DNA from: Streptomyces violaceusniger
Lineage (GTDB): Bacteria; Actinomycetota; Actinomycetes; Streptomycetales; Streptomycetaceae
NCBI GenBank assembly: GCA_005405945.1
Contig: BJHW01000002.1
Coordinates: forward strand, 930,001 to 994,000
DNA length: 64,000 nt
Reading direction: 5' to 3'
This document shows positions 23,107 through 35,300 of this stretch, in pieces. The position numbers and the translations under genes were made by a program. Every line of letters starts with the position of its first letter. Position 1 is the first letter of the stretch. The notes beneath the pieces were generated by a model, which saw only the letters and a program-made list of their open reading frames with translations, ran no database searches and had not been told where the DNA came from.

Positions 23107-26100
23107 ATGTCGGGTACCGAAGAGAAGCTCCGCCAGTACCTCAAGAAGGTCACGGCCGATCTGGGGCAGACGCGTCGGCGACTTCGCGAGATGGAGGAGC
23201 GTTCCCAGGAGCCGGTGGCCATCGTCAGCATGGCCTGCCGGTTTCCCGGCGGGATCACCTCGCCCGAGGACCTGTGGGAGCTGGTCGCCGCGCGCGGGGA
23301 CGCGATCGGGGAGTTTCCGACCGACCGTGGCTGGGACCTGGCCGGGCTGTTCCACCCGGACCCCGACCACTCCGGCACCAGCTATGTCCGCCACGGCGGA
23401 TTCCTGGACCGGGCCGACGGCTTCGACGCCACCTTCTTCGGCATCAGCCCGCGCGAGGCCCTGGCGGCCGAACCCCAGCAGCGCCAACTGCTGGAAGTCT
23501 CCTGGGAATTGATCGAACGCGCCGGAATCGACCCCACCTCGCTGAAGGGGACCCCCACCGGGGTCTACGCGGGCGCCGGAATCCTCGGCTTCGGCACCCC
23601 GCAGATCGAAAGGAGCGCGGAAGGATATCTGCTCACCGGAAACACCCTGAGCGTCGTCTCCGGCCGAGTGGCCTTCACCCTCGGGTTGGAAGGGCCCGCC
23701 GTGACGGTGGATACGGCGTGTTCGTCGTCGCTGGTCGCGATGCATCTGGCCTGCCAGGCGCTGCGGCAGGGGGAGTGCACCCTGGCCCTGGCCGGTGGTG
23801 TGACCGTGATGACCACCCCGAACACCTTCGTGGAGTTCTCCCGCCAGCGTGGCCTGGCCCCCGACGGCCGGTGCAAGCCCTTCGCGGCCGCCGCGGACGG
23901 CACGGGCTTCTCGGAGGGTGTGGGGCTCCTGCTGCTGGAGCGGCTGTCCGACGCACAGCGCAACGGCCACCAGGTGCTGGCGGTGCTGCGGGGCTCGGCC
24001 ATCAACCAGGACGGCGCGTCGAACGGGCTCACCGCGCCGAACGGCCCCTCGCAGCAGCGGGTGATCCGCCAGGCGCTGATCAACGCGCAGTTGTCCTCCG
24101 CGGAAGTGGACGCGGTGGAGGCCCATGGCACGGGCACCACGCTCGGCGACCCGATCGAGGCCGAGGCGCTGCTCGCCACGTACGGTCAGGACCGGCCGGA
24201 GGACCGGCCGCTGTGGCTCGGCTCGCTGAAGTCCAACATCGGCCATACGCAGGGCGCGGCGGGTGTGGCCGGTGTGATCAAGATGGTGATGGCCCTGCGC
24301 CATCAACTGCTGCCCGCCACACTGCACGTCGACGAGCCGACCCCGCACGCGGACTGGTCCGGTGGGGCGGTGCGGTTGCTCACGGACCCGGTGGAGTGGC
24401 CGAGGAACGAGCGGCCACGCCGGGCCGGGGTGTCCGCGTTCGGGATCAGCGGCACCAATGCGCATGTGATTGTGGAGCAGGCTCCTGAGGAGGAGGTGGT
24501 GGCGGTGTCTTCTGAGGTGGGTGGGGTGGTGCCGTGGGTGGTGTCGGGGCGGGGTGTGGAGGCGTTGCGGGGGCAGGCTGGGGCGTTGGCTGGGTGGGTG
24601 GGTGGGGGTTCGGGGTTGTCGGCGGTGGATGTGGGGTGGTCGTTGGTTACGGGGCGGTCGGTGTTTGAGCATCGGGCGGTGGTGGTGGGTGGTGACCGGG
24701 CGGAGCTGTTGGTGGGTGTGGAGGCGTTGGCGGGGGTGTGGCGCATTCGGGTGTGGTGTTGTCGGGTGTTGCTGCGTTGGCGGGTGATGTGGGTCCGGTG
24801 TTGGTCTTCCCCGGTCAGGGTTCGCAGTGGGTGGGGATGGGTGCGGAGTTGCTTGAGGTGTCGTCGGTGTTCGCGGCGCGGGTGGTGGAGTGTGAGCGGG
24901 CGTTGGCGCCTTATGTGGAGTGGTCGCTTTCGGATGTGTTGCGTGGGGTGGGGGGTGCGGCGGATCTGGGGCGGGTGGATGTGGTGCAGCCGGTGTTGTG
25001 GGCGGTGATGGTGTCGTTGGCTGCGGTGTGGGCGGGGTATGGGGTGTGTCCTGTGGCGGTGGTGGGTCATAGCCAGGGTGAGATCGCGGCGGCTGTTGTC
25101 GCGGGTGTGCTGTCGTTGGAGGAGGGTGCGAGGGTTGTGGCGTTGCGGAGTAGGGCGTTGCGGCGGCTGGCCGGGGGTGGGGCGATGGCGTCGCTCGGGG
25201 TGGGTCAGGAGCGGGCGGGGCAGCTGCTGTCGGAGCTCGAGGACCGAGCCGTCGACGTGGGTGTGGCGGCCGTCAACGGGCCCTCCTCCACCGTGATTTC
25301 CGGGCCGCCGGAGGGGGTGGCCGCTGTGGTGGCGGCGTGTCAGGGGGTGGGGGAGCGGGCGCGGTTGATCGAGGTGGATTATGCCTCGCACGGTCCTCAG
25401 GTGGAGGAGATCCGTGAGGAGTTGAATGGGGTTCTGGCCGGTGTGCGCCCGGTCGTCGGTGGGGCGGATGAGGTGGCGTTCTATTCGACGGTGACCGGTG
25501 GCCGGGTCGATGCGGCTGTTCTGGGTGCGGACTATTGGGTGCGGAATCTGCGGGAGCGGGTGCGGTTCGCCGATGCTGTTGAGGCGTTGCTGGCGGATGG
25601 GCATCGGGTGTTCATCGAGGCCAGTACGCACCCCGTGCTGATCCTCGGCTTGCAGGAGACCTTCGAGCAGGCGGGTATGGACGCGGTCGCTGTGCCGACC
25701 CTGCGTCGCGACCACGGTGGTCAGACTCAACTCCTCCACTCCCTCGGTCAGGCGTTCATCGCCGGGGTCGAGGTGGATTGGAGGGCGGCGTTCCCGGCCG
25801 ACCCCGCCCCTCGTACCGTCGATCTGCCCACCTACGCTTTCCAGCACCAGCGTTACTGGATGAACGCCTCGGGCACGACCGGTGACCCCAGCGGTCTCGG
25901 TCTGGTCGCTGCCGACCATCCGCTGCTGGGCGCCGCCGTGGAGCTGGCCGATGGAAGCACCCATCTGCTCACCGGGCGTATCGCGGCCGGTGGTGGTGAC
26001 GGCTGGCTCGGTGAGCACATCGTGGCGGACGTCGCCCTGGCCCCGGGCGTGGCCCTGGTGGAGTGGGCGTTGCGGGCGGCCGACGAGGTCGGCTGTGGTG

Positions 26101-29100
26101 GGGTCGAGGAGCTGGCGCTGCAGATCCCGTTGGAGCTGCCCGAGTCAGGCGGATTGCGCATTCAGGTGGTAGTGGGCGCCTCGGCGGAGGACGGGCGGCG
26201 CGATGTGCGGATCTACTCCCGTCCGGATGGCGAGGCCGACTCGGGCGCCGACGTGGGCTGGGTGTGCCATGCCGAGGGGGTGCTGAGCCCGGCACCGGAA
26301 GGCCCTGGCCCATCGGCCGAGGGGCTGGGCGGCAGCTGGCCTCCGGCGGGTGCGCAACCGGTTGATCTGGAGGGGTTCTACGAGCGCTCCGCGACGGCGG
26401 GCTATGCGTACGGGCCGTCCTTCCATGGGCTGCGCGCCATGTGGCGGGACGGTGCGGACCTGCTGGCCGAGGTGGCGCTGCCCGAGGCGGCGGGCGACGC
26501 GGACGGGTTCGGCATCCACCCGGCGCTGCTCGACGCGGCCCTGCACCCGGCCCTCCTGCTTGACACGGGGTCCGACCCGGAGCGGGACGGTGGCCAGGTG
26601 TGGCTGCCGTTCGCCTGGAACGGGGTGTCGCTGTGGGCCGCTGGAGCCAGCACCGTACGCGTACGGCTGTCCCCGCATCGGGACGGCACCGAGGGGGAGC
26701 GGGGACTGCGGCTGGTGGTGGCCGATGCCGTGGGCGACCCCGTTCTGACGGTCGACTCCCTGGTGACGCGGCGGGCGGCCGTAGAGCAGCTGCGGAGTGG
26801 GGCGACGCGTGGTGTGGACGGTCTGTTCGTCCTGGACTGGACCCCACTGCCGCCACCGACTCGGACCGACGAGCCGGTGGCCGATCGCAACAGCTGGGCG
26901 GTGCTGACCACCGAGGGTGCCGGCCCGGGTCTGGAGGCGTTGCTCGCGAGGCTCGATGACGGGGAGCCGGTTCCGGCCGTGGTGCTCGCCGAGTTCCCAC
27001 GCCGAGATGCCGATGCCGACATCGTGGCCGACCTGGCGACTGCTGGCCTGGCGATGGCGCAACGGGCAATGGCGCTGGTGCGGAGGTGGCTTGCCGAGCC
27101 ACGGCTGGCCGACGCCCGGTTGGTCGTGGTGACGCGTGGCGCGGTCACTGTGGCCGACGCCGCCGCCGACGCCGAGGGCGGTACGGATGTGGCCGCCGCC
27201 GCGCTCTGGGGTCTCCTGCGGAGCGCTCAGGCGGAGAACCCGGGGCGCTTCCTTCTGCTCGACCTCGACCCGGCGACCGATGTCAGCGCGGACACCGTAC
27301 GGGTCGCCGTCGCGCGGGCGGTGGACCTGGATGAGCCACAGTTGGCCGTGCGGGATGGACGGGCATGGGTGCCACGGCTGATCCGTGCCTCCGCCGACAG
27401 CGGTCCGGAGGGGCGGGACGCCCCGGTGGCGCTCGATCCCGACGGCACCGTGTTGGTGACGGGCGGCACCGGCACCCTCGGCGGCCTGGTGGCCGAACAT
27501 CTGGTCCGCACCTGGCAGGTCGGCCATCTGCTCCTGGTGAGCCGTCGCGGACCGGACGCCCCGGGCGCCCGCGAACTTGCCGCACACCTGGAGGAACTGG
27601 GGGCGCGGGTGCGGATCGCCGCCGTGGACGTCACGGACGCGTCGGCGGTGGCCGAGCTCGTGGCGGGAGTCGACGCCGACCATCCGCTGACCGGTGTCAT
27701 CCATGCCACGGGGCTGCTGGATGACGCGGTGGTGACCTCCCAGACACCCGAGCGGCTGGCCCGGGTGTGGGCGGCCAAGGCGGCGGGTGCGGCGCATCTG
27801 CACACCGCCACCGCCGACCTTCCGCTGTCCCTGTTCGCGATGTTCTCGTCGGCCGCCGGGGTCCTGGGCAGCCCGGGCCAGGCCAACTACGCGGCGGCGA
27901 ATGCCTTTTGCGACGCCCTCGCCGCCCACCGTCAGGCCCACGGCCTCCCGGGGCTCTCGGTGGCCTGGGGCCTGTGGGCGCAGTCCAGCGAGCTGACCGG
28001 AAAGCTCGCCGCGACGGACCGGGCCCGGATGTCCCGCTCGGGCATCACCGCGATGTCCAGCGAGAAGGCGCTGGCCCTGCTCGATGCCGCCTGTGCGCGG
28101 GGCAGCTCCCTCTGTGTCGCCGCCGCCGTCGACACGGCCGGGGCGGCTCGTCAGGATCTTCCGGCGGTGCTGCGGGGGTTGGTGTCCGGTCGGGCCGCGC
28201 GTCGGCCGGCGGCCGGTGGGGTGGGGGTCTCGGGGTTGGGTGCTGAGTTGGTGGGGTTGGATGCGGCTGGTCGGTTGGGTGTGGTGGTGGAGGTGGTGCG
28301 GGGTTGTGTGGCGGTGGTGTTGGGGTTTGGTTCGTCGGGTGAGGTGCGGGTGGATGCGGCGTTCAAGGAGTTGGGTTTTGATTCGTTGACGGCGGTGGAG
28401 TTGCGTAATCGGTTGTCGGTGGTGACGGGGTTGCGGTTGCCGGCGACGTTGGTGTTCGACTATCCGACTCCTCGGGTGCTGGCGGAGTATCTGTGCACCC
28501 GGCTGACCGGCGAGACCGCCGGGACCCGAGCTCCCCTCATGGCGTCGGCCGACGCGGACGAGCCGATCGCCATCGTCGCGATGACCTGCCGTTTCCCGGG
28601 CGGGGTCAGCTCCCCGGAGGAGCTCTGGGATCTGGTCGCCTCGGGCCGTGACGCCATCGGGGAGTTTCCGACCGGCCGAGGCTGGGACCTGGACGGGCTG
28701 TTCCACCCCGACCCCGACCACCCCGGCACCTCGTACGCGCGCAAAGGCGGGTTCCTGTACGACGCCGACGCGTTCGACGCGGCGTTCTTCGGGATCAATC
28801 CGCGGGAGGCGCTGGCCACGGATCCGCAGCAGCGGTTGCTGTTGGAGGCGTCGTGGGAGGTGCTGGAGCGGGCGGGGATCGACCCGGTGTCGTTGAAGGG
28901 CAGCCCGACCGGGGTCTACGCGGGCGTGATGTACCACGACTACGCCGCCGGGCTCAGCGGCGGGGACGCGAGGCTGGAAGGCTACGCCATGCTGGCCAGC
29001 TCGGGCAGTGTGGTCTCGGGTCGGGTGGCGTACACGCTGGGCTTCGAGGGTCCGGCGGTGACGGTGGATACGGCGTGTTCGTCGTCGTTGGTGGCGATGC

Positions 29101-32100
29101 ATCTGGCGGCGCAGGCGTTGCGGCAGGGTGAGTGCACGCTGGCGTTGGCCGGTGGGGTGACGGTGATGGCCACCCCGGATGTGTTCACCGGTTTCTCCCG
29201 CCAGAGGGGCCTGGCCCCCGATGGCCGCTGCAAGCCCTTCGCCGCTGCGGCCGATGGCACCGGCTGGGGCGAAGGTGTGGGCGTTCTGCTGCTGGAACGG
29301 CTGTCGGACGCCCGGCGCAACGGCCATGAGGTGCTGGCGGTGATCCGTGGCTCGGCGGTCAATCAGGATGGTGCGTCGAATGGGTTGACGGCGCCCAACG
29401 GTCCCTCCCAGCAGCGGGTGATCCGCCAGGCCCTGGCGAGCGCCGGGCTGTCGCCGTCCGAGGTCGATGCGGTGGAGGCGCATGGCACGGGTACCACGCT
29501 GGGTGACCCGATCGAGGCGCAGGCGCTGCTGGCCACCTACGGTCAGGAACGCCCGGCCGAACAGCCGCTGTTGCTCGGTTCGATCAAGTCCAACATCGGC
29601 CATGCCCAGGCGGCGGCGGGCGTGGCGGGTGTCATCAAGATGGTGCAGGCGATCCGGCACGGCACACTGCCCGCCTCCCTGCACATCGACGAACCCACTC
29701 CCCATGTGGACTGGGAGAGCGGTGCGGTGCGGCTGCTGACCGAGCCGGTGGAGTGGCCCGACGGTGAGCGACCGCGCCGGGCCGGGGTGTCCTCCTTCGG
29801 CGCCTCCGGCACCAACGCACATCTCCTTCTTGAGCAGGCCCCCGAACCGGTCGAGCGCGTCACGACCGAGCCCGTGGCCTCCCCCGACCTACGGGCCGTC
29901 CCATGGGCGCTGTCCGCGCGGAGCGCGGAGGCGCTGCGTGGCCAGGCGGACGCGCTGGCCGAACGCATCGCCGGGCACTCGGAGATGTCGGCGGTCGATG
30001 TGGGCTGGTCACTCGCCACCACCCGGTCGCTCTTCGAGCACCGGGCGGTGGCGTTGGGCGATGACCGCGCCGAGTTGCTGTCCGCCGTGGAGGCGCTGGC
30101 CACCGGGGAACCCCATCCGGGTGTGGTGCTCCCCGGCAGCGGAGCGGCGGGGAGCAAGACGGTGTGGCTCTTCAGCGGTCAGGGGAGCCAGCGCCAGGGG
30201 ATGGGGGCCGGGCTGTACGACCGGTTCCCGGTGTTCGCCACCGCGTTCGACGAGGTCTGCGGACTGCTCGACCCCCACCTGGAACACCCCCTGCGCGATG
30301 TGGTCTTCCACGGTGTGGCCGAGCGGCCGGGGCTGTTGGACCACACCACCTACGCCCAGGCGGGGCTGTTCGCGCTGCACATCGCCCTGGCGCGGCTGCT
30401 CGACGCGTTCGGAGTACGCCCGGACGCCGTCATCGGGCATTCGATCGGCGAGATCGCCGCCGCCCATGTCGCCGGGGTCTTCGACCTCCCCGACGCCTGC
30501 CGGCTCGTGGCCGCCCGCGCCACGCTCATGGGCCAACTCCCCACCGGCGGAGGCATGGTCACCATCGCCGCCACGGCCGAGGAACTCGCCGAGGACCTGG
30601 CGGCATACGACGGTCAGGTGGGCATCGCCGCCCTGAACACCCCCGGCAACACCGTGGTCTCCGGTCCGATCGAGCTGGTCGCCGACATCCGCGCCACCTG
30701 GGCGGCGAAGGGCCGCAAGACCAGGGCCCTGGCCGTCAGCCACGCCTTCCACTCCCCGCTGATGGACCCCATCCTGGAGCCGTTCGCGCAGTCCATCGAC
30801 GGTCTGACTTTCCACCGGCCCACCCTCCCGGTGCTCAGCAACCTCACCGGTGGGCCGGCCGACGAGGAGATCGCCACGCCGGGCTACTGGGTGCGGCACA
30901 TCCGCCAACCCGTGCGATTCCACCCCGCCGTCGCTCATATCGCGCCCGAAACCGGTGTCTTCCTCGAGCTCGGCCCCGACCCCGTCCTGGCCACCGCGAC
31001 CCAGCACACCCTTCAGCACCTCGCCGCCGACGAGGCGGCGGCCGACACCGACGAGGGCGTGGGCGAGGGCGAATGCGAGGCCGGGCGGCCGAGCCCACTG
31101 GTGGCGGCCACCCTGAGCCGTAAACGGCCCGATGCCCACGCCCTCGGCCACGCCCTCGCCCAACTGCACACCCATGGCACCGATGTCGACTGGCCCCAGT
31201 GGTTCCCGGCCGATCCGGCGCCCCGGACGGTGGATCTGCCGACGTACGCCTTCCAGCGCGAGCGCTACTGGCTGGCGGCGGGTGGTGGCGTCGGGGACGT
31301 GGGGGCCGCCGGGCTCCAGCGCGTCGAGCACGCGCATCTGCCGGCGGCCGTCGGGCTCGCCGACGGCGGGCTGGTGCTGACCGGCCGGATCTCGGCCGGG
31401 GGAACCGGAGGCTGGCTGGCCGAGCATGTGATGGCGGGCGCCGCGCTGGCGCCGGGCGCGGCGCTGGTGGAGTGGGCGCTACGGGCCGCCGACGAAGCGG
31501 GCTGCGGCGGGGTGGAGGAGCTGGCGCTCCAGGTCCCGCTCGTCCTGCCCGCGTCCGGTGGACTGCGTGTGCAGGTGGTGGTCGGCGTGGCCACCGAGGA
31601 CGGCCGGCGCGACGTTCGGGTGTACTCCCGGCCCGACCGCGATGTCGAGCCCGGCGCCGACCCGGGCTGGGTGTGCCACGCCGAGGGCATCCTCGGCCCG
31701 CCGTTCCCGCGGAGCCCCGCGCGGGGTCCGGTGGACGAGCCGGGCCGGGCATGGCCTCCGGTGGGCGCGGAGCCCGTGCGGCTGGAGGGGTTCTACGAGC
31801 GCGCCGAGGCGTCCGGGTACGCGTACGGGCCGTCGTTCCGTGGACTGCGGGCGGTGTGGCGGGTCGGCGCCGATGTGCTCGCCGAAGTGGCGCTGCCCGA
31901 GGCCGCCGGAGACCCGGAGGGGTTCGGTATCCACCCGGCACTGCTGGATGCCGCGCTGCATCCGGCGTTCCTCCTGGACCGGGCCGAGGAGGACCACGAC
32001 GACGGCCGGGTGTGGCTGCCGTTCGCCTGGAACGGCGTGTCGCTGTGGGCGGGCGGTGCCACGACCGTACGGGTCCGACTCTCGCCCCAGCGGCAGGAGG

Positions 32101-35100
32101 CGGGTGGCGCCGAGGGCGAACGCGGGCTGCGGGTCGAAGTGGCCGACGCCGTGGGTGGTCCGGTGCTGACCGTCGACTCGCTGGTGATGCGACCGGCCGC
32201 CGTCGACCAGCTGCGGACCTCCGGCGGGCCGCGGGTGGACGGGCTGTTCACCCTGGAGTGGACGCCTCTGCCCGTCCCCGCACAGGAACCCGACGCGGAA
32301 GGCCAGGAGCCGGATCCGGTGGTCGGTGGCGGTTGGGTGGTTCTGGGGCCGCGGGAGTGCGGGCCGATGGTGCCGGACGCGGTGCGCCATCCGCATCTGG
32401 AGGCGTTGGTGTCCGCCCTCGGCGGTGACGCCCCCGCCCCTTCGGTGGCCATCGCGTATGTGTCCGGCCTCGGTGACCCGTCCGAGAGCCGGCTGGATAC
32501 GGACCCGGCGGCCGCCGGTCTGGCGGCCTCGGAGCGGGCGTTGGAGCTGGTACGGGGCTGGCTGGCCGAACCTCGGCTGGCCGACGCCCGGCTGGTGGTG
32601 GTCACGCGGGGAGCGGTGGCGATCGACGCCCCCGAGGCGGAAGGCGCCGCATACGGCGGCGTGGACATGGCCGGGGCCGCCGTATGCGGGCTGGTGCGCA
32701 GTGCGCAGGCGGAGAACCCGGGGCGGTTCCTGCTGGTCGATCTCGACCCGGACGCCCAGCCGCTCGGGGAGGGTGTGCGCGGCGCGGTGGCGTGTGCGGT
32801 GCGTTTGGACGAGCCGCAGGTCGCACTGCGGGCGGGACGGCTTCGGGTACCCCGGCTGATGCGTGCCGGTGGCGTGAGCAGCGGGGGTGTGGCCGCACTG
32901 GTGGGACAGCCCGCATGGCGGCTGGAGCTGACCGGCGCGGCCACGGTGGAGAACGTGAAGCCGGTGCCGTGCCCGGAGGTGCTCGAACCCCTCGGACCGC
33001 GCCAGGTGCGGGTGGCGGTGCACGCGGCCGGTATCAACTTCCGCGACGCGCTGATCAGTTTGGGCATGGTCCCGGGCCAGACCGGGCTCGGTGGCGAGGG
33101 CGCCGGCGTGGTGCTGGACATCGGCCCCGAGGTGACCGGGCTCGCGGTGGGCGACCGGGTCATGGGGGTCTTCGACCGCGCGTTCGGACCGACGGCGGTG
33201 ACCGACGCCCGGATGGTGGCGCCCATTCCCGCCGGGTGGAGCTATCCGCAGGCGGCCTCGGTGCCGGTGGCGTACCTGACCGCCTGGTACGGCCTCGTGG
33301 AGCTGGCCGGGCTCCGGGCCGGGGAGTCGGTCCTGATCCATGCCGCGACCGGCGGTGTGGGCATGGCGGCCGTACGGATCGCGCGCCACCTGGGGGTGGA
33401 GGTCTACGCGACGGCGAGCCCGGCGAAGCACGGGGTGCTGGAGGAGATGGGCATCGATGCGGCGCATCGGGCCTCGTCGCGCGATCTGGACTTCGAGGAG
33501 GTGTTCCGCGAGGCCACCGGCGGACGTGGCGTCGATGTGGTGCTCAACAGCCTCGCCGGACCCTTCGTGGACGCCTCCCTGCGGCTGCTGGGCGAGGGCG
33601 GCCGACTGATGGAGATGGGCAAGACCGACCTCCGTGACCCCGAGCGCGTCGCGGAGGAGCACCCGGGGGTGACATACCAGGTCTACGACCTGATCACCGA
33701 CGCCGGACCCGAACGCATCGGCCGGATGCTGGGCGAACTGGGCGAGCTGTTCACCACCGGAGCGACCGGCCCCGGCGCGGCCCTGCTGCCGCCGCTGCCG
33801 GTGCGGACCTGGCCGCTGAGCCGGACACGTGAGGCGCTGCGCCACCTCAGCCAGGCCAAGCACACCGGCAAGCTGGTCCTGGACGTTCCCGCCCCGGTGG
33901 ACCCGGACGGCACGGTCCTCATCACCGGTGGCACCGGCACGCTGGGCACCCTGGTCGCCGAACACCTCGTACGGGCCTGGCGGATCGGGCATCTGCTGCT
34001 GGTGAGCCGCCGGGGCCCGGACGCGCCGGGCGCCCAGGACCTCGCCGCCCGGCTGACCGCTCTGGGCGCGCGGGTACGTATCGTCGCGGCCGATGTCACC
34101 GACGGGGCGGCCGTGGCCGACCTGGTGGCGGGGGTCGATCCCGAGCATCCGCTGACCGGAGTCATCCATGCTGCCGGTGTGCTGGACGACGCGGTCGTCA
34201 CCGCGCAGACTCCCGAGCGGCTGGCGCGGGTCTGGGCGGCGAAGGCCACGGCCGCGGCGCATCTGCACACCGCGACGGCACATCTGCGCCTGGGCGCGTT
34301 CGTGCTGTTCTCGTCGGCCGCCGGGGTCATGGGCAGCCCGGGCCAGGCCAACTACGCGGCGGCCAACGCCTTCTGCGACGCGCTGGCGGCCCACCGCCGG
34401 GCACTGGGCCTGCCGACGGTCTCGGTGGCGTGGGGCCTGTGGGCCGAGGCCAGCGGGATGACCGGCGGCCTCGCCGACGCGGACCTGGCCCGGATGTCCC
34501 GCTCGGGCGTCACCGCGATGGCCGCGGACCACGCTCTCCGGCTGCTCGACGCGGCGTCCGAGCACGGCGGCCACCAGCTGATCGCGGCGGATATGAACAC
34601 CCGTGTCCTCGCCGCCCAGCCCGCCGACGGCCTCCCCGCCACGCTCCGCGCCCTCGCCGCCTCCGGTGCCGGTGGCGCCGTGGCGCGGCGTACGGCGGCG
34701 GCAGCCGATGCACGGCCGGACGACTGGGCCGACCGGCTGGCGGGCCTGTCCGCCGCGGAACAGCGCCGCGCCGTCCTCCAGTTGGTCCGTGGCCATGTGG
34801 CCACCGTGCTCGGACACGCCGACGCCGAAGCGGTGCAGGCCGACACCAACTTCAAGGAGCTGGGCTTCGACTCGCTGACCGCTGTCGAACTGCGCAACCG
34901 GCTCGCCGCCGCCACCGGTCTGCGCCTGCCCGCCGCCCTCGTCTTCGACTATCCGGACGCCGCCGTGCTGGCCGACTACCTGCTGGAGCGCATCGCCCCC
35001 GCGGTCGGCGCACCACCGGGCCGGGGAGGCGCCGATTCGGTGCTCAACGAACTGGCCAGGCTCGAAGCCACCCTGATCGGCCTCGAGATGGAAGAGGACG

Positions 35101-35258
35101 ATTCGGGGGCGGTCACGGCACGGCTCGAAAGTCTGCTGGCGAAGTGGAAGGCGACACGAAAGTCGGCGGAGGAAGAAATGACCGCCGCGGAGAGGCTGGA
35201 GTCCGCGTCCGCGGCCCAGGTTCTCGACTTCATCGACAACGAACTGGGTGTGTCCTAA
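23107..35258 (+). CDS. Bimodular type I PKS: KS-AT-DH-KR-ACP / KS-AT-DH-ER-KR-ACP (modules 5 and 6)
   Basis: About 4050 residues after correction of one frame break, in the G-run at 24732-24736. The N-terminal docking helix MSGTEEKLRQYLKKV is of the second class. Module 5 occupies 23210-28510 and module 6 occupies 28555-35010. The C-terminus ends FIDNELGVS, returning to the first docking class and nearly duplicating the C-terminus of the module 1 protein. The gene is a mosaic. Its first AT is one of three near-identical AT copies, and its internal ACP/KS boundary is duplicated in the next gene. It is followed by a 42-bp copy of the conserved intergenic spacer. Confidence 0.94.
23210..28510 (+). 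other. PKS module 5: methylmalonyl KS-AT-DH-KR-ACP
   Basis: Domains: KS 23210-24480, AT 24800-25700 (GHSQGE, YASH 25380-25391), DH 25910-26770 (HIVADVALAP, HPALLDAALH), KR 27440-28130 (TGGTGTLG, LDD, QANYAAAN), ACP 28270-28500. No ER. The product is an alpha-methyl E-alkene: C20=C21 in the nigericin model. Methylmalonyl here separates nigericin from monensin, which carries an ethyl group at the matching position. Confidence 0.86.
24481..25850 (+). repeat. Module 5 copy of the three-copy AT tract
   Basis: Near-identical to 5555-6915 and 36678-38040. It shares about 58 bases of additional identity upstream with the module 7 copy only (24423-24480 with 36620-36677), so these two were exchanged over a longer stretch than the module 2 copy. 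Confidence 0.88.
28232..29700 (+). repeat. Duplicated ACP-KS tract, module 5/6 copy
   Basis: The ACP of module 5 and much of the KS of module 6 match 40481-41950 at a constant offset of 12249 (12252 after a 3-bp insertion), with divergent patches near 28520-28770. The ACP segment has the same G/T-rich codon use as the AT tract. Confidence 0.85.
28555..35010 (+). other. PKS module 6: malonyl-specific, fully reducing
   Basis: Domains: KS 28555-29830, AT 30165-31110 (GHSIGE, HAFH 30741-30752, malonyl-CoA), DH 31310-32190 (HVMAGAALAP), ER 32940-33870 with Val in GMVPG (codon 33069-33071), KR 33910-34580 (LDD, QANYAAAN), ACP 34750-34980. Predicted to supply the unbranched C18-C19 CH2CH2 segment. 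The ER residue is stereochemically silent here because no methyl centre is made. Confidence 0.86.
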
Positions 35259-35300
35259 ATGTGCCGGGCGCGACGACCGCTGAGGGCCGGGTGAAACCTC
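35259..35300 (+). promoter_or_regulatory. Conserved PKS intergenic spacer (copy 3)
   Basis: This 42-bp gap is almost base-for-base the spacer at 4141-4181 (ATGTGCCGGGCGCGACGA, then GCTGAGGGCCGGGTGA). The previous gene ends TAA here rather than TGA. The match extends into both flanking docking-domain sequences. Confidence 0.65.
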
